The notes below the pieces were generated by a model. The model made no database searches, was not told the DNA's origin, and saw only the letters and a program-made list of their open reading frames with translations. Positions 23,333 to 32,866 of a stretch of 34,416 bases of DNA are shown piece by piece. Made by a program: the position numbers and the translations under genes. Numbering within the stretch: the first letter of the stretch is position 1; the number at the start of each line of letters is the position of its first letter. Location: assembly GCF_000826125.2 (NCBI RefSeq), contig NZ_LN651373.1:73137-107552 (forward strand), given 5' to 3'. Origin of the DNA: Bhargavaea cecembensis. Its GTDB lineage: Bacteria; Bacillota; Bacilli; Bacillales_A; Planococcaceae.

Positions 23333-24773
23333 ATGAGGAAATACAGTTCAGTATTTTATATTTCATTAACGGTCAGTTTGATGTTTCTGGGATTTGGCGC
23401 TGTCTTTCCCGATCGACTGGAGACCTTCTCAAACACGTTTTTAGGCCTGATCTATGATAAACTTGGCTGGCTATTTCTGCTCTCTGTTTTTATTTTGCTC
23501 GTCTTTTGTTTATATGTGGCATTTTCGAGGTTTGGAAAAATAAAACTCGGCAAGGATTCGGATGTTCCCGAATACAAGACCGTCACGTGGATTGCCATGC
23601 TTTTCAGTGCTGGAATCGGCTGAGCGGGCCATGCAGTTCGTTTACTTGCACTGGGGTGTATCGGCATGGGCATGCTACGCATTTGTCGGCGCTTGTCTCG
23701 CCTATTTTCAATTCCGAAAAGGGCTTCCGGCCACGATGAGCTCAGCGTTTTACCCATTAATCGGAAAAGGTATATACGGTCCGATCGGCAAAACGATTGA
23801 TATTGTCGTGGTGCTCTCCGTGGTCGTCGGAATTTCCACTTCACTGGGATTCGGCGTGCTGCAAATCAACAGCGGCCTGGAATATCAATGGAACATCATC
23901 AATAATACGACGACGCAGATGGTCATCATCGGAGTCGTCACGATCATTTACTTATGGTCCGCCTCTACGGGGATCCAAAAGGGAATCAAATACTTATCCA
24001 ATACAAATATCATCTTGGCATTGGTGCTCATCCTCACCATCTTTGTACTTGGCCCGACGGAAGCAATCATGAAAATTCTTTTCCAGGGCATCGGGGACTA
24101 TGCAAATAATTTTCTTCAAATGTCCTTCAGAACGGATCCATATGGAGATGGCGAATGGATAGCCGGCTGGACCCTGTTTTATTTCGGCTGGTGGATTGCG
24201 TGGGCTCCGTTGGTGGGCAGTTTTGTGGCGCGTATTTCCAAAGGCCGTACTCTAAGGGAATTCATGATGGGTGCCTTGTTCATACCGGTCCTTTGTTCAT
24301 TTTTCTGGTTTGCCGTGCTGGGTGGATCTGCACTCGATTTGATTCAAAACCAGGGAGAGACCGCTTTGGCCGACACCGTCATTGCGGATGTGACGGTGGC
24401 CTTGTTTGACTTCATCAGTTATTTCCCTATGTCCGGGTTGATCAGTGTGGTGGGAATGGTTCTGATTTTCACCTTCTTCATCACGTCGGCGGATTCGGCG
24501 ATGTTTGTCCTGGGGATGATGAGCGAGAACGGGAACCAAAATCCGTCCAATGTCAGCAAAATGACATGGGGAATCATCATCGGCTTCGTTTCGGCCGTGT
24601 TGATCGTGACCGGCGGATTGGCCGGTCTGCAATCGGCATTGGTCGCCATGGCCGTCCCGCTTTCCGTTATTCTTTTAGTGATGTGTTATGCAGCGTATAA
24701 AGGATTTAAAAAGGACTATGATTCGGATATTGAGATGAAATCCCGGGATTTGAAAGGTCATGACGCTGAATGA
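23333..24773 (+). pseudogene. BCCT-family (betaine/carnitine/choline) transporter, broken by deletion and frameshift
   Basis: The gene starts well, with AAGGAGG before ATG 23333, and reads MRKYSSVFYISLTVSL through WIAMLFSAGIG. It then meets TGA at 23621-23623, after 96 codons. From about 23619 another frame continues as AERAMQFVYLHWGVSAWACY to the normal C-terminus at 24773. It includes the conserved GWTLFYFGWWIAWAPLVGSF and SKGRTLREFMMGALF. BCCT proteins normally have some 30 residues between SAGMG and the AMQ..HWG segment, including the GLVFWGVAEP part of a substrate-binding helix. These are missing, so the event is a net deletion of about 90 bases that is not a multiple of three. The transporter should be inactive. 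A sequencing error could explain a frameshift but not the missing segment. Confidence 0.9.
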
Positions 24774-24839
24774 CCGTAAAACAGGCAGCAGCCGGCCCAA
24801 AAACAGCGTCAACCTGAATAGAGAGTATACATAGGCAAA

Positions 24840-24878
24840 GAAGCCCTCGGACTGGAGCTGGTTCCATCCGAGGGCTTC
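24840..24878. terminator. Bidirectional terminator between BCCT remnant and gltS
   Basis: A perfect 12-bp stem GAAGCCCTCGGA/TCCGAGGGCTTC with a 15-nt loop, between converging genes. The T run after it is short. Confidence 0.8.
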
Positions 24879-24914
24879 TTGCATTTGAATCTGTAAACAG
24901 AAACGGGTGAGTTT

Positions 24915-26096
24915 TTATTTGAACAGATTGATCGTCGTGATGATGATCGGGGCGCCGAACACGTCGATCAGGAACGCGCCGACGATCGGAACGATGAGGA
25001 ACGCCTGGCGCGACGGGCCGAATTTGCCGACGACGGCAGACATATTCGCCATTGCGTTCGGCGTGGCGCCGAGGCCATGGCCGAGGAAGCCCGAGACCAT
25101 GACGGCCGCATCATAGTTGCCGCCCATGAGGCGGAACAGAATGAAAACGGCGAACAGGACGATGAAGATCACCTGGACGATGACGATGCCGGCGAGCGGC
25201 AGGGCGAGTCCCGCCACTTCCCAGAGCTTGATGCTCATGAGGGCCATCGACAGGAAGATCGACAGTGATACGTCGCCGATCAGGTTGATTTCTTTCATAT
25301 TGATCGTGCCCGGGAGGAACCGGTCCATCAGGTTGCGGGCGATCACGGCGACGAACATCGCACCGATATAAGCCGGGAGGACGAATCCGGTCAGGTCCGT
25401 GAACAGGTCGCCGAGGTAGGTGCCGGCCGCCATGGACAGCGTGATGAGGGCGACCTGGATCATGAACGACCGCTCGCTCACCGGCCGCTCGTCTTTCTCG
25501 ACGTACTCGGACATTTCTTCGGTGGACGGCTTGAGATCGTGTTTCGTGATCAAGTACTTGGCGACGGGGCCGCCGGTGAGACTGCCAAAAATGAGTCCGA
25601 GCGTCGCAGCGGCGAGCCCGATCGTGACGGCCGAGTCGATGCCGAGCGCTTCAACGGTCTGTCCGTACGCCGCCGCGCCGCCGTGTCCGCCTTCCATCGA
25701 TACCGCTCCGGCCATGACGCCGAGGAGGGGGTGGATGCCGAACAGTTTCGAGAGGGAGACCCCGATCACGTTCTGGACGAGCGCCAGGAAGCCGCAGACG
25801 AGCCAGTAGATGACGAGGAGCTTCCCGCCGAGCTTGATGAGCTTGAAGCTCGCGCCGAGTCCGACCGTCGTGAAGAACGCAATCATGAAGAGGCTCTGAA
25901 TCGACGTGTCGAGCGTGACTTCCACGAGGCCTGTTTCCTTCAGGACGAGCGCCAGGATGGCAAAAAGCAGTCCGCCGACAACCGGGGCAGGGATGCAAAA
26001 GCGGTTGAGGATTCCGATTCGGTTCACCATGGCCGTCCCGATGAGGAACAGGGCGACCGACAGGAACAGCGTGGTGATCTGGTTGAGTTCGATCAT
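24915..26096 (-). CDS. gltS: Sodium/glutamate symporter, GltS family
   Basis: A 393-residue membrane protein with ten or more hydrophobic helices, expected to import L-glutamate with sodium. Family features are MVNRIGILNRFCIPAPVVGG, FFTTVGLGASFKLIKLGGK, AGAVSMEGGHGGAAAYG (the first re-entrant loop) and GGNYDAAVMVSGFLGHGLGA (the matching second loop). Its ATG overlaps the TGA of the upstream formimidoylglutamase gene, so the two form one translationally coupled unit. Formimidoylglutamase produces glutamate, so a glutamate carrier beside it fits, though the transport direction in vivo is not shown. Confidence 0.93.
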   Translation of the reverse strand: MIELNQITTLFLSVALFLIGTAMVNRIGILNRFCIPAPVVGGLLFAILALVLKETGLVEVTLDTSIQSLFMIAFFTTVGLGASFKLIKLGGKLLVIYWLVCGFLALVQNVIGVSLSKLFGIHPLLGVMAGAVSMEGGHGGAAAYGQTVEALGIDSAVTIGLAAATLGLIFGSLTGGPVAKYLITKHDLKPSTEEMSEYVEKDERPVSERSFMIQVALITLSMAAGTYLGDLFTDLTGFVLPAYIGAMFVAVIARNLMDRFLPGTINMKEINLIGDVSLSIFLSMALMSIKLWEVAGLALPLAGIVIVQVIFIVLFAVFILFRLMGGNYDAAVMVSGFLGHGLGATPNAMANMSAVVGKFGPSRQAFLIVPIVGAFLIDVFGAPIIITTINLFK

Positions 26097-27049
26097 TGCG
26101 GTGGACCGCCTTTCTTGAAGGCCATGACGGCTTCATTGATCATATAGGCCGCAAGCTTCGCTGTGCGGTTGTCTTCATCAAGTTCGGGGTTCGTTTCGCA
26201 GAGGCTGAAGCTGGTCGTTTTTGGCCCGGAGCAGATGTGCTTCGTGAGCGCCCGGACGGTTTTCGGGTCCAGACCAAAGACGGACGGTGCGCTGACGCCC
26301 GGCGCGTCGGCGGCTTTCAAGACGTCCATGCACAGTGTGAGAAGGACAACATCGCAGCCGGCCATGAACTCGTCGATTGGCTGCCGGCAGTTTTCGAGGC
26401 TCGTTTCTTCTTCAAGCATGTAAGTGACGCCGAGCTCGTCCGCCCGGTTGAACAATTCAGTCGTGTTGCCGTATTCCTGGATGCCGCAGACGAAATAACG
26501 GGCGTTCGGATCGCTGTCGAGAATCTGTTTGAACATCGTCCCGGAAGACGGCTGATCGGTGTATTCCCGCAGGTCGAAGTGGGCATCAATGTTCACCAGG
26601 CCGATCACAGCGCCGGGCCCGGCCTGTTTGCGGACGCCGAGGTAATGGCCGTAAAGGGTTTCGTGGCCGCCGCCTGCAATGATGCAGCGGGATCCGGACT
26701 GCAGGATGTCCGATACCCGGTCGCCGAGTTCTTCCTGCGCGGCTTCCAGTTCGGTGCCTTCGCAGATGACGTTCCCGGTATCGAGCAGGTTGGCGGATCC
26801 GGCGCGCCACGGGAGACCGGCTAGCTGCCTGCGGATCTGATCCGGTCCTTTCCGGGCGCCGGCACGGCCTTTATTTCTCCGGACGCCTTCATCGCATTCA
26901 AACCCGATAAGCGTGATTGGAGACGCTTTCATGTTGGTCAAATCGTTGATTGCCGCAGGGCGGATGACCTGATGATAGCGGAAGCTCTCCGGATTCGTCT
27001 CGCTGTCTGTCCGGCCGGACCATAGATTGAAATCGCTTTCCTTAAACAT
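26093..27049 (-). CDS. hutG: Formimidoylglutamase, ureohydrolase (arginase) family
   Basis: A 318-residue Mn2+-dependent hydrolase that splits N-formimidoyl-L-glutamate into glutamate and formamide, the last step of one histidine-degradation route. Metal ligands are visible in GGGHETLYGHY, NIDAHFDLR and CMDVLKAADAPG. The order and ARKGPDQIRRQLAGLPW near the start match HutG more than arginase or agmatinase. ATG 27049 is chosen because GGAAGG lies nine bases before it; a frame reaching 27196 would overlap the divergent regulator. It is the first gene of a two-gene unit with gltS. No hutH, hutU or hutI is present, so either these lie elsewhere or the enzyme acts on another guanidino or formimidoyl compound. 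Confidence 0.88.
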   Translation of the reverse strand: MFKESDFNLWSGRTDSETNPESFRYHQVIRPAAINDLTNMKASPITLIGFECDEGVRRNKGRAGARKGPDQIRRQLAGLPWRAGSANLLDTGNVICEGTELEAAQEELGDRVSDILQSGSRCIIAGGGHETLYGHYLGVRKQAGPGAVIGLVNIDAHFDLREYTDQPSSGTMFKQILDSDPNARYFVCGIQEYGNTTELFNRADELGVTYMLEEETSLENCRQPIDEFMAGCDVVLLTLCMDVLKAADAPGVSAPSVFGLDPKTVRALTKHICSGPKTTSFSLCETNPELDEDNRTAKLAAYMINEAVMAFKKGGPPQ

Positions 27050-27132
27050 TTGAATCATCCTTCCCTGAAATTCGATGTTTTTAGTATAAAGGGGAGGACT
27101 TATAATTTCTAATACCGATTTTCCATAATACA

Positions 27133-27147
27133 ATAGCCTTAGGCTAT
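27133..27147. promoter_or_regulatory. LysR-type binding site between hutG and lysR
   Basis: ATAGCC-TTA-GGCTAT is a perfect dyad containing the T-N11-A pattern of LysR boxes. It lies 18 bp upstream of the regulator's start, where it could control both divergent genes. On the minus strand a TATACT -10 candidate for hutG lies near 27085. Confidence 0.6.
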
Positions 27148-27164
27148 AAGCAGGGGTGAGGAAA

Positions 27165-28052
27165 TTGGATTTAAGGCAAATGGAGTACTTTGTCACAGTC
27201 GTTCAGTATCGAAACTTTTCCAAAGCTGCGGCGGCCCTGCATATTTCCCAGCCGTCGCTGAGCAAGGCAATCAGCAATATGGAAGCGGAGCTCGGGGCGC
27301 GGCTTCTCGAGCGCACCACGCGGGATTTCCGTCTGACGGACGCCGGTCAGCTTCTGTACAACCGGGCACTTCCGGTTCTCCGGCAGATGGATAAACTGAA
27401 GAAGGAAGTGGGCGAGAACGTCAGCGGCGCCCGGACGGAGATCCTCGTCGGCGTCATCGAATCTGCCCATAAATGGTTCACCGGCTTGATGGCGGAGCAT
27501 AAAGATCAGTATCCCGGCAATACATTTACCGTTGTCGATACGCTGTATGACAAGACGGTCATGGAGGCACTGATCCAGTACGACGTTCATGCGGTCGTCA
27601 CGAACCAGGAGATCAAAAACGACCAGATCGAGGCGATTCCGCTTTATGAAGAGTCATTTCTCGTCGTGTTTCCGAAAGGACATGAGATCGGCCGGCTGGA
27701 GACGATTCGACTGGAAGACATCTGCCGATTCCCGCTCGTTCTCGGAATGCCGTCGTTCAAGACGCGGCAGCAGATCATGGATGCGTTCAAGGAGGCGGGG
27801 CTTGCCCCGAAAGTCGACTACCAGATCGAGCGGTTCGAGATGGTGAAACACCTTGTGGACAAAGGGCTCGGAATCGCCCTGCTGCCCGAGCAGTACGTGT
27901 CGGGGAACTTGCCGGAAGGGCTCGGCGGCCGAGCGGTCGACGACTCCCGCCTGAAGAGGACCGTCTTCTTCTGCTATGTGAAAGCAAGATCCTATCCGGA
28001 ACCCGTCAAAGACTTTTTCCGGCGCTTGCTGGAGCGTTTCGAATCACAATGA
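27165..28052 (+). CDS. LysR-family regulator
   Basis: A 295-residue protein. The N-terminal winged helix-turn-helix is clear in MEYFVTVVQYRNFSKAAAAL and HISQPSLSKAISNMEAELG. LLERTTRDFRLTDAGQLLYN follows, then a two-lobed effector-binding domain starting near EILVGVIESAHKW. TTG 27165 is chosen because GGGGTGAGG lies a few bases upstream and the product then starts LDLRQMEYF as is usual in the family; GTG 27156 is an alternative. It diverges from hutG-gltS with a LysR box between, so activation of that unit is likely, perhaps with a histidine-pathway intermediate as inducer. Confidence 0.92.
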   Translation: MDLRQMEYFVTVVQYRNFSKAAAALHISQPSLSKAISNMEAELGARLLERTTRDFRLTDAGQLLYNRALPVLRQMDKLKKEVGENVSGARTEILVGVIESAHKWFTGLMAEHKDQYPGNTFTVVDTLYDKTVMEALIQYDVHAVVTNQEIKNDQIEAIPLYEESFLVVFPKGHEIGRLETIRLEDICRFPLVLGMPSFKTRQQIMDAFKEAGLAPKVDYQIERFEMVKHLVDKGLGIALLPEQYVSGNLPEGLGGRAVDDSRLKRTVFFCYVKARSYPEPVKDFFRRLLERFESQ

Positions 28053-28054
28053 AG

Positions 28055-28104
28055 AAACCCCCTGAAACGGAAGTGCGGCAACTTCCCGTTTCAGGGGGTT
28101 TTTA
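28055..28104. terminator. Bidirectional terminator between lysR and pucR-type genes
   Basis: A 20-bp stem begins AAACCCCCTGAAACGG and pairs with CCGTTTCAGGGGGTTT, with one bulged base. T runs on both sides serve the converging genes. Confidence 0.9.
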
Positions 28105-29739
28105 TTTGCCCGCCGCAAGCTCTCTGCCCTCACGCGCCAGCATCCGGTGTGCCTGAACCGCGACTTCCAGCGCGAGCCGGTTGTCGGATTCCATGAAGTC
28201 CTTGCCGAGCAGGGCTTCAAGCTTTTCGAGCCGGTGATAAAGGGTCTGGCGGACGATGAACAGCCGGTCCGCCGCTTCTTTTTTGACGCCGCCGCATTCC
28301 AGGTAGACGACGAGTGTCTCGAGGAGATCACTGTCGTGCCGCCGGTCGTGTGCGATGAGGTGGCCGAGGTAATCGTCCACATAGCGCTCCAGTTCGCCGC
28401 CCCGCTTGAGCAGCAGGAGAAGCCGGTGGATGCCGAGCTTTTCGAAGAACGGGGAGGCGGCGACCGCCTGTTTCTGGAGGGAGATGACGTCTTCCGTTTC
28501 CCCGAACGCCCGCTTTGCGTCCGCGATGTCCTGATACACTTTGCTCACGCCGAACCGGCAGCCGGTGAACTGACTTTCCGGCATCTGCCGGATTTCCTGG
28601 ATCATCTGTTCAAAGCGGCCGGCCGTGTTTCGCTGATCTTCGCCGGAGATGAAGAAGGCGAGGATGACGAGTTCGCTTTTTCCCGATGTGATGGCCGGGA
28701 AGAACCCGCCGCGCTGGAACACGCTCCGGATGATCATCGAGCGCTGGATGAGCTCTTCCTCCAGCAGGTCCTCCGAGTCGAACGTACTTTCGGAGGCGAG
28801 CCGGATGGAGAACACCCGGTAGTACATATTGCGGCCCTGGGCGGGGAGGGCGGACAGGACGGTGTCCGGGTCGGTGTTCCGCCCGGTGATGAGTCCGCGG
28901 ACGACTTTGTCTTCGAGATTCTGCTTGCGCTCCTCGACGGTCCGGTTGCGAAGGAGGATCTGAGAGACCGCGAGCCCCGCGCGGTCGAGGATGAGGAAAT
29001 AGAAATCATCATGGAGCATGTCGTCCATCGCCAGGCAGAGCCGGCCCCACACTTGGCCGAAGCCGCGGACCGGCACGGTGGCGAACAGGCCGTGCGCCGT
29101 TTCGAGGTAGCGGCCGGTGTCCTGGAGGGTCCCGTCCTTCTCGAGCTGCCGGCGGATCGCCGATTCCGTTTCCTTCACATGGGACGGATAAAAGTAGTGG
29201 GACGGCCGGTCGGTGATGAACAGTACGTCCCGGCGGAAGTACTGATGCAGTTCCTGGAGGATCTTCAGGATGCCGTTCGACGTGAGGGACAGCTCGATGA
29301 ACCGGCCGGACAGCCGGTCGAGTTCGGAGATCATCTGGTGATGCCGGTTGATGATCGCCGTGTGCAGGTCCTGCGTCAGGTCGACGAACCGGATCACTTC
29401 GTCGAACAGGATAAGCGGGAAGTCGAGTTCGTCGGCGAGCGAGACGACTTCCGGCGCGATGTTGATGTTCGGATTGGGCAGCTCGATGCAGAGCGCGGAG
29501 ACGCCGAGTTCATTCAGCTGCCGGATGTAGGCGATCTGGGTTTCGAGATCGAGCGTCATGCTGATGCCGGTCGTCAGGATGAGTTCCCCGCCGCTGATGA
29601 GCGACTCGAAATCCCGAACTTCGAGAATATGCGACCAGCGAACTTGCCGGCCGAGCCCCTTTTCTCCCGCCACGAGCTTCGCCTTTTGGAATGAATCCCG
29701 GGCCAGCACGTCCCGGACGGTCAGTTCGATCTCTTTCAT
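28102..29739 (-). CDS. PucR-family transcriptional regulator
   Basis: A 545-residue regulator of purine/amino-nitrogen catabolism type. The N-terminal PucR domain begins LTVRDVLARDSFQKAKLVAG and contains WSHILEVRDF and GGELILTTGISM. The C-terminal helix-turn-helix (HTH_30) is in YLECGGVKKEAADRLFIVR and QTLYHRLEKLEALLG. The middle resembles a GGDEF-like domain found in this family. It diverges from the semialdehyde dehydrogenase-aminotransferase-alanine dehydrogenase genes. PucR-type proteins are known to act on pyrimidine and beta-alanine pathways in Bacilli, so it is a good candidate activator here. The ribosome site is AAAGGAG nine bases before ATG. Confidence 0.92.
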   Translation of the reverse strand: MKEIELTVRDVLARDSFQKAKLVAGEKGLGRQVRWSHILEVRDFESLISGGELILTTGISMTLDLETQIAYIRQLNELGVSALCIELPNPNINIAPEVVSLADELDFPLILFDEVIRFVDLTQDLHTAIINRHHQMISELDRLSGRFIELSLTSNGILKILQELHQYFRRDVLFITDRPSHYFYPSHVKETESAIRRQLEKDGTLQDTGRYLETAHGLFATVPVRGFGQVWGRLCLAMDDMLHDDFYFLILDRAGLAVSQILLRNRTVEERKQNLEDKVVRGLITGRNTDPDTVLSALPAQGRNMYYRVFSIRLASESTFDSEDLLEEELIQRSMIIRSVFQRGGFFPAITSGKSELVILAFFISGEDQRNTAGRFEQMIQEIRQMPESQFTGCRFGVSKVYQDIADAKRAFGETEDVISLQKQAVAASPFFEKLGIHRLLLLLKRGGELERYVDDYLGHLIAHDRRHDSDLLETLVVYLECGGVKKEAADRLFIVRQTLYHRLEKLEALLGKDFMESDNRLALEVAVQAHRMLAREGRELAAGK

Positions 29740-29888
29740 GGTTTCAGTTCTCCTTTCCGTCCAATCAATTCACCGGATGGTTTGACACTATGTAAAATGA
29801 CAAACATTCTGATAGCTTGTAATGTTGATTATGGAATGAACGACGAACCGAGTCAAGTCAACTTACAAGGCACAGGGAGGAATAGATC
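29740..29888 (+). promoter_or_regulatory. Promoter region of the beta-alanine catabolic genes
   Basis: TTGACA (29782-29787) is a perfect -35, but the position 17 bp further is only CATTCT, so the promoter likely needs an activator such as the divergent PucR-type protein. GGGAGG precedes the ATG. Inside the gene start, CGCAAACGCTTTCA (29911-29924) matches 12 of 14 cre positions. Confidence 0.45.
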
Positions 29889-31349
29889 ATGGAAACAACA
29901 ACAGTAAAATCGCAAACGCTTTCAAACTTCATCGGTGGACAATGGGTAAAGTCGGCCACGGACCGGTACGAAGAAGTCCCGAACCCGGCAACGGGCGAAA
30001 TCATCGCCGAAGTTCCGGTTTCGACGAAGGAAGATCTCGACAAGGCGGTTGCGGTCGCAAAGGAAGCGTTCAAGACCTGGAAGAAGACGCCGGTGCCGCA
30101 GCGCGCACGGATCATGTTCAAGTACCAGCAGCTGCTCGTCGACCACTGGGATGAGCTCGCGAAACTCATCACGGTCGAAAACGGCAAGAGCCTCACAGAA
30201 GCGCACGGCGAAGTGCTCCGCGGCATCGAGTGCGTCGAGTTCGCGGCAGGCGCGCCGTCCCTCATGATGGGCCAGCAGCTCCCGGACATCGCGACGAACA
30301 TCGAATCGGGCATGTACCGCTACCCGCTCGGCGTCGTCGGCGGCATCACGCCGTTCAACTTCCCGATGATGGTGCCGGCCTGGATGTTCCCGCTCGCCAT
30401 CGTGGCGGGCAACACATTCATCATGAAGCCGTCCGAGCGTACGCCGCTCCTCGCCAACCGGCTCGCGGAACTTCTTAAGGAAGCGGGTCTTCCGGACGGG
30501 GTCTTCAACATCGTCCACGGGGCGCACGACATCGTGAACGGCCTGCTCGAGCACCCGGACGTCCCGGCGATCTCGTTCGTCGGCTCGCAGCCGGTCGCAG
30601 AGTACGTCTACAAAACGGGCACGTCCCACGGCAAGCGTGTCCAGGCACTCGCCGGCGCGAAAAACCATTCGCTCGTCCTGCCGGATGCGGACCTCGACAA
30701 CGCCGTGAAGAACATCACCGGAGCGGCATTCGGCTCCGCCGGCGAGCGCTGCATGGCCGCCGCGGTCGTCGTCGCAGTCGGTGATGTGGCGGATGAGCTT
30801 GTCGACCGCCTGAAGAAAGCGGCCGACGACATCACGATCGGCAACGGCCTGGAAGAAGGCGTCTTCCTCGGACCGGTCATCCGCCCGGCGCACAAGGACC
30901 GCACGCTCGGCTACATTGAAACCGGCGTGGAAGAAGGCGCGACCCTCGTCCGCGACGGCCGCGGCGAGTCCGGTTCCGGAGGCGGCTACTTCGTCGGCCC
31001 GACGATCTTCGACCATGTCACGCAGGAGATGAAGATCTGGCAAGACGAAATCTTCGCCCCGGTCCTCTCGATCGTCCGCGTGGAGACGCTCGAAGAAGCG
31101 ATCGAGTTCACGAACGCCTCCGATTTCGCAAACGGCGCCTGCCTCTACACCGACAGCGCCTCCGCCATCCGCGAATTCCGCGACAACATCGACGCCGGCA
31201 TGCTCGGCGTCAACCTCGGCGTCCCGGCCCCAATGGCATTCTTCCCGTTCTCGGGCTACAAAAAGTCCTTCTACGGCGACCTGCACGCCAACGGCAAAGA
31301 CGGGATCGAGTTCTATACGAGGAAGAAGATGCTCACGCAAAGGCACTAA
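29889..31349 (+). CDS. mmsA: CoA-acylating (methyl)malonate-semialdehyde dehydrogenase
   Basis: A 486-residue aldehyde dehydrogenase that converts malonate semialdehyde to acetyl-CoA and CO2, or methylmalonate semialdehyde to propionyl-CoA, with NAD+ and CoA. It matches MmsA/IolA closely: [10 protein letters not shown] opening, [51 protein letters not shown], the catalytic Cys288 in [10 protein letters not shown], and the ending [20 protein letters not shown]. There is no second copy of inositol genes here, so a role in beta-alanine breakdown, with the downstream aminotransferase, fits best. Codon use is strongly C/G-ending, as in a well-expressed host gene. Confidence 0.95.
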   Translation: METTTVKSQTLSNFIGGQWVKSATDRYEEVPNPATGEIIAEVPVSTKEDLDKAVAVAKEAFKTWKKTPVPQRARIMFKYQQLLVDHWDELAKLITVENGKSLTEAHGEVLRGIECVEFAAGAPSLMMGQQLPDIATNIESGMYRYPLGVVGGITPFNFPMMVPAWMFPLAIVAGNTFIMKPSERTPLLANRLAELLKEAGLPDGVFNIVHGAHDIVNGLLEHPDVPAISFVGSQPVAEYVYKTGTSHGKRVQALAGAKNHSLVLPDADLDNAVKNITGAAFGSAGERCMAAAVVVAVGDVADELVDRLKKAADDITIGNGLEEGVFLGPVIRPAHKDRTLGYIETGVEEGATLVRDGRGESGSGGGYFVGPTIFDHVTQEMKIWQDEIFAPVLSIVRVETLEEAIEFTNASDFANGACLYTDSASAIREFRDNIDAGMLGVNLGVPAPMAFFPFSGYKKSFYGDLHANGKDGIEFYTRKKMLTQRH

Positions 31350-31380
31350 GAGATCGAAGAAGGGCGGCTGAGGTAGGGGA

Positions 31381-31437
31381 ACTCTCCTCACTCGGGGGCA
31401 AACTCTCCTCACTCGAGCAGAAACTCTCCTCACTCGC
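31381..31437 (+). repeat. Tandem array, three copies, exact 21-bp period
   Basis: AACTCTCCTCACTCG occurs identically at 31381, 31402 and 31423, each followed by six variable bases. It lies in the 149-bp gap between mmsA and the aminotransferase gene. The hexamer CTCTCC in every copy is complementary to GGAGAG in the next gene's ribosome site. Confidence 0.95.
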
Positions 31438-31498
31438 GCCATCCGAAGCCTGAAATAAGCTTGAACGACACGACCAGCCCAACTTGAAGGGAGAGAAA

Positions 31499-32860
31499 AT
31501 GATGACGACTGTAAAACAGGAAGAGCAGACGCTCGTCGAGAAGGACCGCCAGAACGTCTGGCACCATATTTCGCCTTACGTGGAAAAATCGCCGCCGATG
31601 ATCTGGGCGAAAGGGGAAGGCGCGTGGGTGACGGACCATGAGGGGAACCGCTATCTGGACGGCATGTCCGGCCTCTGGTGCGTGAACGTCGGCTACGGCC
31701 GCGAAGAGCTCGCGAAGGCGGCGTACGATCAGATGAAGGAATTGTGCTACGTGCCGATGACGCAGGGCCATGAGCCGGCGATCGAGCTCGCCGAGAAGCT
31801 CAACGAGTGGCTTGATGATGACTATCAGATCTTTTATTCCAACTCGGGGTCGGATGCGAATGAAGTCGCGTTCAAGATCGCCCGCCAGTACCACCAGCAG
31901 AACGGGGAAGGGTCCCGCTACAAGTTCATCAGCCGGTACCGCGCGTACCACGGCGGCTCGATGGGCGCTCTCGCCGCGACGGGCCAGGCGCTGCGCAAGT
32001 ATAAATACGAGCCGCTCGCGCCCGGCTTCCTTCACACGGCACCGCCGGACAATTACCGCCGGCCGAAAGGCATGAGCGTTGAAGAATACAACATCATGCG
32101 CGCCGAGGAGATCGAGCAGAAGATCATCTGGGAGCAGGAGGAGACGATCGCCGGCGTCATCATGGAGCCGCTCATCACGGGCGGAGGTATCCTTATCCCG
32201 GATCCGGTCTACGTGCAGAAAGTCCAGGAGATCTGCGACAAGCACGGCGTCCTGCTTATCATCGATGAAGTCATCTGCGGATTCGGCCGCACGGGCAAGA
32301 GGTTCGGCCACCAGAACTTCGGCATCAAGCCGGACATCGTCACGATGGCGAAGGGCCTCACGAGCGCGTACCTTCCGCTGTCGGTGACGGCGGTGCGCAA
32401 GGACATCTACGAGAAATTCAAGGACAGCGCGGAGAACAGCCACTTCCGCCACGTGAACACGTTCGGCGGCAACCCGGCGGCCTGCGCCGTCGCGCTGAAG
32501 AACCTCGAGATCATCGAGCGCGAAGGCCTCGTTGAGCAGGCGGACCGCCACGGCGAGCGGCTTCGCAAGGAACTCGCGCATCTCGCGGACCACCCGCATG
32601 TCGGCGACGTCCGTGGCATCGGCTTCCTCCTCGGGATCGAGATGGTCGAAGACAAGGAGACGCGCGAGCCGGCAAGCGCCGCGCGCGTCGGCAAGATCAT
32701 CGCCGACTGCAAGGCGAACGGCCTCATCGTCGGCAAAAACGGGGACACGGTCGCCGGCTACAACAACATCATCACACTCTCGCCGCCGCTTTCGTGCACC
32801 GATGAAGACGTCGACTTCATCATCTCGGTCGTGAAAAAGGCATTCGAGGAAAATAAATAA
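31499..32860 (+). CDS. Class III omega-aminotransferase, probable beta-alanine:pyruvate type
   Basis: A PLP enzyme of about 453 residues, moving an amino group from a terminal amine to a keto acid. Landmarks: YLDGMSGLWCVNVGYGREEL, FYSNSGSDANEVAFK (phosphate binding), YHGGSMGALAATG, LIIDEVICGFGRTGK (Asp for the PLP ring), and the Schiff-base Lys in VTMAKGLTSAYLPLS. HVNTFGGNPAACA and GFLLGIEMV follow. GLWCVNVGYG and LPLSVT place it with beta-alanine, taurine or GABA:pyruvate transaminases. Between semialdehyde and alanine dehydrogenases, beta-alanine to malonate semialdehyde with pyruvate to L-alanine is the best reading. ATG 31499 and ATG 31502 both follow GGGAG; the second has the better spacing. 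Confidence 0.92.
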   Translation: MMTTVKQEEQTLVEKDRQNVWHHISPYVEKSPPMIWAKGEGAWVTDHEGNRYLDGMSGLWCVNVGYGREELAKAAYDQMKELCYVPMTQGHEPAIELAEKLNEWLDDDYQIFYSNSGSDANEVAFKIARQYHQQNGEGSRYKFISRYRAYHGGSMGALAATGQALRKYKYEPLAPGFLHTAPPDNYRRPKGMSVEEYNIMRAEEIEQKIIWEQEETIAGVIMEPLITGGGILIPDPVYVQKVQEICDKHGVLLIIDEVICGFGRTGKRFGHQNFGIKPDIVTMAKGLTSAYLPLSVTAVRKDIYEKFKDSAENSHFRHVNTFGGNPAACAVALKNLEIIEREGLVEQADRHGERLRKELAHLADHPHVGDVRGIGFLLGIEMVEDKETREPASAARVGKIIADCKANGLIVGKNGDTVAGYNNIITLSPPLSCTDEDVDFIISVVKKAFEENK

Positions 32861-32866
32861 TAGAAG

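Noticed and set aside
28147-29694. Long open frame (515 codons) on the plus strand across the PucR-type gene
   Set aside because: A shadow of a GC-rich gene: the opposite strand carries clear PucR and HTH motifs, and this frame has none.
29922-31442. Long open frame (506 codons) on the minus strand across mmsA
   Set aside because: It mirrors the strongly C/G-ending codons of mmsA, has no ribosome site, and its Arg/Val-rich product resembles no protein family.
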